A stretch of 11,574 nt of DNA from Beverwykella pulmonaria (Eukaryota; Ascomycota; Dothideomycetes; Pleosporales; Melanommataceae). This document shows, piece by piece, positions 6,480-11,574 of the stretch. The stretch spans positions 1,981,990-1,993,563 of the forward strand of contig BCHH01000007.1 in assembly GCA_001599595.1 (NCBI GenBank), in the 5' to 3' direction. The notes below the pieces were generated by a model. That model had not been told where the DNA came from and searched no databases. It saw nothing but the letters and a program-made list of their open reading frames with translations. Numbering within the stretch: the first letter of the stretch is position 1; each line of letters starts with the position of its first letter. Both the position numbers and the translations under genes were made by a program.

Positions 6480-7442
6480 CTAGTTCGACGCATCATACCA
6501 AGACTCGGTAAAACTAATACCACTGGCCAAAGGTCCCTCATTTTGCGATGCCGTTGTGAACGATGCCACGCCAGCCCTTACTTGATACTGCAGATCGACT
6601 TGATTTAGGCTGGCACAGTCGATAACCCGGTTGATGTGTTCCTGCAACTCGGCTGCGAAGTTGATGCAGTATGAGATTTGCTCGATCTCCGATGGCTGAC
6701 GAGTGAGGTCCAGGGCAGATGCGCCGATACCTGTCACGGTAGGGATGTCGACCAGGACACCAATCCCGTTTGGTGCCGTCTGTATAAACTTGAAGGCGGG
6801 AGCCAGTGGCCCTACAACGGCGCCGAGAGCACCAACTGCGACACCGCATCCTACAGACCACCCAATATTGTCCAGAGCTGACCTCGTAATCCTTGAAAAG
6901 CCAACCGGGAGGTGATATGTCTGTCTGGTGTTTGGATCGGTGTAGTCCGGAAGCGGTCTAGGAGGTTTCCCCAAATCTGGGCTGCTCCTTTCTGTGGTTC
7001 CAGGTCTGCGCTTGACGATGAACGTGAACTGGAGGATGACTTTTGTATCGGATTTGGCGGCGAATTGCAAAACTCGGAGATTGTTTTGTGACTGGACTTC
7101 GAGCACTCTGTGGAATGTATCGTCGCGCCTTTGTCGAATTGCTTGAATTACTGGGTCGAGCTGTATATCAAGGAAGTTTGATATGCTGTTCCGGAATGTG
7201 GCTTGAGCTTTGTACGGATGGTACTCGACGTCAAGAGAATCGTCGCTGATACAGTTGTTCGTGACTGTTGACACGGTAGAACCGATTACCCCAACCGCAA
7301 CATTCGTGACAATAACACCAGCAAGAGTCGCCCCAGCGAAGCCAGCGATGACAGGAGCCGCAAATGCTGCCGCTGTGCCACCTGCCACAACAGAAAACGC
7401 TGTTCTCCAGAAGCGAGTACTGTTGTTGGATGATGCTGCCAT
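6480..7442 (-). CDS. Intact orphan protein, 320 aa, with glycine-rich hydrophobic segments
   Basis: An uninterrupted frame runs from ATG at 7442 (CGAACA before it, A at -3) to TAG at 6480, with no intron needed. I do not recognise the family. Residues 15-60 form a Gly/Ala-rich hydrophobic region with small-residue spacing (AGGTAAAFAAP, GFAGATLAG, VGVIGS), as in glycine-zipper membrane segments; it could be one or two membrane passes. Residues 64-145 are soluble-looking with a charged helix (IRQRRDDTFHRVLEVQSQ). Residues 147-180 are Pro-rich. Residues 193-217 form a second Gly-rich hydrophobic stretch (WSVGCGVAVGALGAVVGPLA). The C-terminal 100 residues are mixed. No signal-peptide cleavage site or catalytic motif is evident. 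It is the only gene in the window free of stops and frameshifts over a long frame. Membrane location is inference. Confidence 0.72.
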   Translation of the reverse strand: MAASSNNSTRFWRTAFSVVAGGTAAAFAAPVIAGFAGATLAGVIVTNVAVGVIGSTVSTVTNNCISDDSLDVEYHPYKAQATFRNSISNFLDIQLDPVIQAIRQRRDDTFHRVLEVQSQNNLRVLQFAAKSDTKVILQFTFIVKRRPGTTERSSPDLGKPPRPLPDYTDPNTRQTYHLPVGFSRITRSALDNIGWSVGCGVAVGALGAVVGPLAPAFKFIQTAPNGIGVLVDIPTVTGIGASALDLTRQPSEIEQISYCINFAAELQEHINRVIDCASLNQVDLQYQVRAGVASFTTASQNEGPLASGISFTESWYDASN

Positions 7443-7575
7443 TGTTCGGGATGGATGAACAAAATTTAGACGAAAAAAAGAACTTGAAAAGGAGAGCAGT
7501 GAAGATGGGCTCTTGATTCTTGACTATCAAGTGAACGTGGCCCGAGGGAGAGCGACGAGCTAAATAGCCTGCTTT
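7443..7575 (-). promoter_or_regulatory. Probable promoter and leader of the 320-aa gene
   Basis: On the minus strand there is a CT-rich leader (CTGCTCTCC, TTCTTTTTTTCG) just upstream of the ATG, and a weak TATTTA about 120 bp upstream (near 7562-7567). This is ordinary for an ascomycete gene. No operator is recognised. Confidence 0.35.
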
Positions 7576-7659
7576 GAGCACGGCCAGGCTTGTCTGGGCA
7601 TTTGTTGGTAAGGTAGAAAGCGGAGCAGCTGAAAAGCAAAGCATGTTCTCGGAATGATC

Positions 7660-7690
7660 GGGCTTCCCACCGGTCAGTGGGCTTCCCACC
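7660..7690. repeat. 12-bp direct repeat GGGCTTCCCACC, 19-bp period
   Basis: Identical copies at 7660-7671 and 7679-7690 are separated by seven bases. The repeat lies upstream of the 320-aa gene on its promoter side, so it could be a paired factor site, but nothing else supports this. Confidence 0.55.
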
Positions 7691-8287
7691 ATTAGCACTC
7701 ACACCAGAGGCGAGGGTTTGTTGCATCAACAGCCTTGGGTAGCTTTCAAATGGACTTCGCGGCAAGGTCACTGTCAGGCATTACTCCCTGCTTCCGCCCC
7801 ATCTCCCCAAAATTGAAGAGAATTGATGGAAGGAAGTGGTAGGTGTGGGTTTCTGGATGAAATTGTGTGATCCGGTTGGGCTCTCGAAGTCAGCCTAGAA
7901 GCAATCTGCCAGCTCTCGACCGGGCTATGCTTAGCAGGGCTGTGGAGTGAGGAAGAAGGTAGCAGGAGGGCTGAGTTTTGGCTCTACTCACTCTGTTTGA
8001 ACTGAACTACCAGACATGTCACGGTTTAGCGCCACCACACCACTCTTTGCAGCAGACACATCGTAAGATAAGTCGATCAAAGCCCAACCAGCAAGTCGGC
8101 CCCGCTGGCTTTCGTCCTTAGAAGTGACCGAAAAGGTCCGGATGCCTAATGTGTGATTGCAGATGAGCTTGCGGTCAGCATTAGTGTCCCCTGCACGCCA
8201 TTGGCTCTGCACAATGCACTCGTGCGGCGAGAATAGTCCACAAAGCAAACGTAACAATGAAAAACGCCTTTCTCGCTGCATAACGTG
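7691..8287. other. No supported gene
   Basis: The best frame is minus-strand 8281-7988 (97 codons, MQRERRFSLLRLL), which has no family feature and ordinary composition. I see no RNA gene, LTR or inverted repeat. Confidence 0.35.
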
Positions 8288-8355
8288 GGCAGTGCAAGAA
8301 GAGATGCTGGCAGTGCAAGAAGAGATGCTGGCAGTGCAAGAAGAGATGCTGGCAG
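8288..8355. repeat. 21-bp minisatellite, three perfect units plus five bases
   Basis: GGCAGTGCAAGAAGAGATGCT is repeated at 8288-8308, 8309-8329 and 8330-8350, then GGCAG. There is no mismatch between units, which points to recent expansion. The 21-bp period preserves frame; the two possible translations (AVQEEML, and LPASLLA on the minus strand) sit in frames with no other support. Confidence 0.9.
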
Positions 8356-8610
8356 CGCTATAAAATTCCTCACCAACAGGAAGCCTTACAGGGCGGCGAG
8401 TTCAGCCTTGTTAAAGAGGGCATGTTGGGCATCTCTTTGACTGAGCCACATCTCTGGTATAGCACAAACCTGCGGCTGTGCTATTAGTGCTGCGAGTGAA
8501 GTTTAGGTGCTTGGACGTTTGAGTGGTTGCTAGGTTGCGCGTTCGCCTATGCAATGGAGATTTCACTTTCAGCCTTGTCGTCGGAATAGCGGGCCATCCT
8601 GGGATATTTG
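8356..8610. other. No supported gene
   Basis: A minus-strand frame runs out of the right LTR through this stretch to 8411 but shows no family feature. The last five bases before the LTR, ATTTG (8606-8610), may be half of the copia target duplication. Confidence 0.35.
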
Positions 8611-8793
8611 TGTTGAAAGGCAGCCGGCTAGCCGAGACTGGGACACGTGACATCCTCGTGACAGGCACATGATAGGCACGTGACCAAGATGGCTGGGCAG
8701 ATGTCTGAGTATATAGCACCAGCCTGGTTCCATGTTGGCACCTCAAGCAATATTTTTCTGTCCCCTCCCACTCAGAGCTCTTACATTTTAACA
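8611..8793 (+). mobile_element. Copia 5' LTR, 183 bp (right copy)
   Basis: It has the same ends and length as the left LTR and differs from it at three positions, all transitions: CAAG/CGAG, TCCG/TCTG and TCAC/TTAC. The CACGTG pair (8644-8649, 8677-8682) and TATATA (8710-8715) are kept. The following bases look like a primer-binding site, and internal sequence follows, so this is the 5' LTR of a plus-strand element. Confidence 0.93.
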
Positions 8794-8806
8794 GGTTATA
8801 AGCCTG
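8794..8806 (+). other. Primer-binding site, complementary to the tRNA-Met anticodon arm
   Basis: GGTTATAAGCCTG directly follows the LTR. Its complement gives CAGG-CTTATAA-CC, an anticodon-arm-like sequence with TAT where initiator tRNA-Met has CAT. Drosophila copia and relatives are known to prime from an internal half of initiator tRNA-Met rather than its 3' end. The single difference at the anticodon is a TpG to TpA transition, as RIP would cause. Confidence 0.6.
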
Positions 8807-9095
8807 GATTTGCGCTAGCAAACCTGCTGGAAAACGCGCAATCCTCTGACTATTGTGTGATTACTACACAATGCTAAGTCCTTATCCCTTACACCTAATA
8901 AAGCTAAGCAACTTAGGAAATCTCTATCTAATACATAGTCTGCTATAAGGAAGACGTTAATGTTGGCCAAAGATCCTTACTTTAAGGTTAAGAGAAATAA
9001 GAAGGCTGGGTAATTATAGCGCCCGGCAGACAAACCTACAAATATACACCAACTACGTGGATGTTTGACTGCTAGACCTAGCGAAGCATTGACAA

Positions 9096-9179
9096 CAAGG
9101 GAGTACTATACTGTCTTATAGGCTACTACAGCAACTTGCATTACTAGGTCCTGCGGGATAATAGCAGAATTATTGTTAC
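9096..9179 (+). repeat. 84-bp segment shared with 247-330
   Basis: Both copies encode the copia integrase C-terminus (GYYS..HY region). The left copy begins exactly at the proposed foreign LTR end at 246, and the right copy ends exactly at the gypsy LTR start. All eight differences are transitions. Confidence 0.85.
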
Positions 9180-9325
9180 TGTCACGAGAGGCTATCGGTA
9201 GCAGAGGATAAAGGTTCAATTAAATACCGGATACTACGGATACAATCTCAGGTGCGATAAATTATCATACAAGACGTTGCGTAAGGAGCTCGACCAGAGG
9301 TCCTTCGAGGTTCAATAAATACTCA

Positions 9326-9359
9326 GTCTGGTTCGTGCGTCAGGGGTCTGGTTCGTGCG
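9326..9359. repeat. 14-bp direct repeat in the gypsy LTR
   Basis: GTCTGGTTCGTGCG occurs at 9326-9339 and 9346-9359, with a 20-bp period. A looser repeat of GGGAC(T/C)GTTGTT(T/C)AG follows at about 9585-9640, three copies. These are likely promoter or packaging elements of the LTR, or simple slippage. Confidence 0.7.
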
Positions 9360-9406
9360 CGGGCCAAGCCCGGTTGGGACTCGGTTCAGTATTTCAGGTT
9401 AGATNG

Positions 9407-9480
9407 GGTCGGCTAGTTGCCGACCTCGTTGAACTGTGAGTCGCAGTACAGTGCCAACNGTCGTCACCGTTGGTGTACTG
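9407..9480. other. Two hairpins in the gypsy LTR
   Basis: GGTCGGC-TAGTT-GCCGACC (9407-9425) is a perfect 7-bp stem. CAGTACA-(GTG)-CCAACNGT-CGTC-ACCGTTGG-TGTACTG (9444-9480) is a 15-bp stem with a three-base bulge and a four-base loop; N9459 would be G if paired with C9468. The strength and order suggest a structured R or leader RNA, but no function is shown. Confidence 0.65.
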
Positions 9481-9669
9481 TGAGTCAGAATGGGATGATG
9501 TGCGCAACAGGTATTAGTTAGTATTGTGCGCGAGTTTGGGTGTGTGAAGTACTGTGCTGCAGAGTACAGTACTTGTTGGGACTGTTGTTCAGGACCGTCG
9601 TTTGGGACTGTTGTTTAGTATTGTTTGGGACCGTTGTTTAGAATTGGTGTTGCAGTGGTTACCGTGACA

Positions 9670-9683
9670 GTACCCCCCTCTTA
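9670..9683 (-). other. Polypurine tract of the gypsy element
   Basis: On the minus strand TAAGAGGGGGGTAC lies directly before TGTCACGG. It is the expected primer site for plus-strand synthesis and sets the element's orientation. Confidence 0.75.
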
Positions 9684-10020
9684 GATTTAAGCAAATTGCA
9701 AGGGTGGTTTAGGGTAGGTTCAAGGCAGGTTTAGGTATGCTTAGGTATTTCTTGTGGAACAGTAAGACAGCCTTAGTGTCTTTTATCTCTGTTGCAGGTT
9801 CCTAGCTTAGTTTATTATATCTAGTCTATTAGACTAGGTATTTATAGTATTGGCGTTAACAGTTGTAGCGGAGTTCCTTAACACTGTTAACAGTCTATTT
9901 AGTTTCACCTTCAACCTCTATAGGTTTAGGTGGTGGGTTTTGTTGGCTGGGCAGGTAATTAGATTTAAGTGCTGTGGGTTGGAGTAATAACACATAAAAG
10001 ATAGGGTGTATTTTTATAGT
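9684..10020 (-). mobile_element. Gypsy 3' tail between pol and the polypurine tract
   Basis: AT-rich sequence with many stops in every frame. It would be the end of pol and the 3' untranslated part. No chromodomain or other module can be made out. Confidence 0.5.
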
Positions 10021-11060
10021 TTTAGGTAGTTTGAGGTGGTAGGCGTGCAAGCCAACTAGCTTTAAGATTAGGTACAGGCCAAGGTTCTTCTAGTCTAATT
10101 TCTTTAACTTGCGCTTAGTTTAGATGTTTTGGGCGTTTAGCTAGACTTTATTACCTACCTTATAGTTAGGTGCAGGTGATTAGTTTTGGTTTGCATACTC
10201 TTGTTAATATGCTTGTGCCCACAGGAGTTCCTCTTGCACAAATTCCTAGAGCTCCTTTATATTGTCAACAAAGTAGTTTACAGCTTCTACTTGGGTAGCT
10301 TAGAAGCAATGCTTATTAATCTTAGAGGAAGGCTCAAATCCTATTTGTAGGTGCTGTCTGTATGTGGCTAGGAACAGCAATACTTGTGTTAATTTGGAAG
10401 TTGTGTTGTTAGCTTTAAATTCTGCGGCAGGTAGCTATCTTACCTAGTTGTCTTGTCTGTAGTTTATAAACGCACGTAGGACTTGTTCTATTACTATGTT
10501 AGCGTTCTTAGTCTGTCTATTAGTCTTAGGATAGAAAGCAGATAACAATAGGGGATTAATTTAGAGTAGCTAACAGAGTTTAGTCTAGAATGTAGAGACA
10601 AACTGCGTCCCTCTGTCTAAGATAATTGTGTTAGGAAGGCTATATAGTTTCTACACGTGTTAGTAGAACAGGTTGGCTATGTTAGGAGCTTGGATACTAG
10701 CACAAGGAATTAGGTGTTAATACTTAGTCAAGCAATCAACTACTACTATAATGTTTGTGCAGCCTTTAGATTTAGGTAGTTTAGTAACAAAGTTAATAGA
10801 GATGTGTTACTATCTTAGTTTAGGCACTAGTAGTAGTTTTAGCAGGCTATGTTGTTTCTTGCGGGAGGCTTTCAACTATTAGCATGTGTAGCAACATAAT
10901 ACATATTGTCTAATTGTCTTAAATATGCTGTGCTAGTAGTATTCTCTTTGCAGGATATCTAGGGTCTTGCTGTAACCTAAGTAGCCCCCTACAGGTGAGT
11001 TGTAGGCTAGTCACAACAGCTTTAGCTTTAGTTTGTTGTGGTTAGGTATTACAAGTTAGT
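10021..11060 (-). pseudogene. Ty3/gypsy integrase, RIP-inactivated
   Basis: Integrase joins the retroelement cDNA to chromosomal DNA in the nucleus. On the minus strand one frame shows, in order: the zinc finger region (LAYNSPVGGYLGYSKT ... CCYTC, cysteines at 10882-10893); the core start HISINFVTKLPKSKGCTNII; the second catalytic Asp in LDRGTQFVS (10615-10617); SAFYPKTNRQTKNANIV; and the C-terminal LWAQAY, then YKVGNKV and LNAQNI. Both zinc His positions read Tyr (11002-11004, 10981-10983). The first catalytic Asp reads Asn (10792-10794) and the catalytic Glu reads Lys (10507-10509). Many TAG and TAA codons stand where Gln, Trp or Arg are expected. All these fit RIP transitions. It is dead. 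Confidence 0.88.
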
Positions 11061-11574
11061 TCTAGAAATACAACTGTCCTTAACAGTCCTCACACTTACT
11101 AAGGGAGATCTTCTTTAACTATTGTGTGCCAGAGCGCAGGAGACCCAAAATCTCTAAGATAAACTCATTATTTACATATTTGTCAGCAATAATTTGTTGG
11201 ATAGATTAGTTAGTCTCTACTAGGTTTAGTTTAGTGTATAGGGGTGCTAAGGAAGCCTTCTTGTCAACCCCTATAGGGTTATTAAACAAGTTAGGGTGGA
11301 GCAGTGTTTGCTTGCAGGCTTCTTGGGCTTGATCTTTGCCTAGTTTATCCTAGGATTGTTGTGTTAGTGCATTAGGCTTCTCACTATACTTGCTAGGCTA
11401 GTAGGTAATTGTAAAATTAAATTAGAACAGGTATTTAGACCACTGCGCTTGCTAGTAGCTTAGTTGTTTTATAGTAGTAAAGTACTGCAGGTTCTTATAA
11501 TTACTTAGTACTTGTATTAGGAACAAGGCTCCTTTAAGTTTAGGTTGCTATTGTTTAAAGCATTAGATAATTGC
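11061..11574 (-). pseudogene. Gypsy RNase H end and spacer, running off the window
   Basis: The minus strand reads LSNYKNLQYFTTIKQLSYQQ and then FNFTITYQPSKYSEKPNALT, the C-terminal end of Ty3/gypsy RNase H (the HKNLxYFxTTKxL and YRPGxxNxxADAL blocks), with a spacer towards the integrase zinc finger. Substitutions at the motif positions and TAA/TAG stops again fit RIP. Reverse transcriptase should lie to the right of the window. Confidence 0.82.

Larger units (their letters stand above)
8794..9179 (+). mobile_element. Copia interior, 5' leader joined to integrase end, heavily deleted
   Basis: After the primer-binding site there are only about 300 bp before sequence homologous to the integrase C-terminus (9096-9179), where an intact element would have gag, protease and most of integrase. 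Bases 9096-9179 match 247-330 over 84 bp with 8 differences, all transitions. Protein-like frames (for example LMLAKDPYFKVKRNKK near 8960-9000) are broken by TAG and TAA. The element is cut at 9180 by a gypsy LTR. It is non-functional. Confidence 0.8.
9180..9669 (-). mobile_element. Ty3/gypsy 3' LTR, 490 bp
   Basis: The ends are TGTCACG and CGTGACA, a perfect 7-bp inverted pair. On the minus strand the LTR is directly preceded by a purine tract and by integrase coding sequence, so this is the 3' LTR of a minus-strand element. The adjacent copia bases GTTAC (9175-9179) may be half of the target duplication; the other half is beyond the window. The LTR contains several hairpins and short direct repeats and two N positions (9405, 9459). 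Confidence 0.88.

Noticed and set aside
6480..7442. Interferon-inducible 6/27-like family for the 320-aa protein
   Set aside because: The Gly/Ala-rich start is similar in flavour only; the order of motifs and the length do not fit.
7231..7771. Two minus-strand frames overlapping the 5' end and promoter of the 320-aa gene
   Set aside because: They are in other frames of the same DNA and have Ser/Leu-rich shadow composition.
7988..8281. 97-codon minus-strand gene
   Set aside because: No motif, no promoter and no support beyond an open frame.
247..9179. One copia element split by a 7.2-kb insertion
   Set aside because: The integrase segment is present in both halves (247-330 and 9096-9179) and the LTR order is 3' then 5', so these are two copies.

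Overview
The window looks like a repeat-rich accessory region of a filamentous ascomycete (Pezizomycotina, quite possibly Dothideomycetes). The reasons are: LTR retrotransposons carrying the scars of repeat-induced point mutation (RIP: CpA to TpA on both strands, so Gln codons became TAG/TAA and Trp codons became TAG); fungal-type accessory genes (a PD-(D/E)XK nuclease-like protein, an NB-ARC NLR remnant); short or absent introns; and pyrimidine-rich promoters with occasional TATA boxes. No rRNA, tRNA, CRISPR or bacterial-type operon is visible. Five N positions (74, 3638, 3735, 9405, 9459) are present.

Layout. Bases 1-246 look like the 3' part of an LTR of one retroelement, inserted into a Ty1/copia element. 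Bases 247-1231 are the remnant of that copia element: integrase C-terminus, linker, RNase H end and polypurine tract. Its 183-bp 3' LTR follows at 1232-1414. The LTR sits inside a minus-strand gene (1409-2116) and supplies its stop codon. Bases 2735-3450 (minus) hold a frameshifted PD-(D/E)XK nuclease-like pseudogene. Upstream of it is a four-unit, 59-bp tandem array in which each unit is an inverted repeat (3494-3729). Bases 3990-4478 (plus) are an NB-ARC NLR fragment, abutting a minus-strand fragment that may be an NLR-type N-terminal domain (4490-4687). Next comes an unrecognised 1.1-kb minus-strand decayed gene (4725-5805) that still has a TATA box. The only gene in the window that looks intact is a 320-codon minus-strand ORF at 6480-7442, an orphan with two glycine-rich hydrophobic segments. 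A 21-bp minisatellite lies at 8288-8355.

On the right, a second copy of the same copia family begins: 5' LTR 8611-8793, primer-binding site, and a deleted interior. It is interrupted at 9180 by a minus-strand Ty3/gypsy element, with a 490-bp 3' LTR at 9180-9669, a polypurine tract, and integrase and RNase H running off the window. The gypsy integrase has lost two of three catalytic acidic residues and both zinc-binding histidines through RIP-type transitions.

Interpretation. A 7.2-kb island of mostly dead accessory genes lies between two same-orientation copia remnants, beside nested and RIPped elements. The genes do not form a pathway. The NLR-like and nuclease-like relics suggest an accessory, fast-turnover compartment. 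I found no convincing new multi-gene system. The strongest leads are the intact orphan protein in an otherwise decayed island, the tandem hairpin array, and the LTR-terminated gene.
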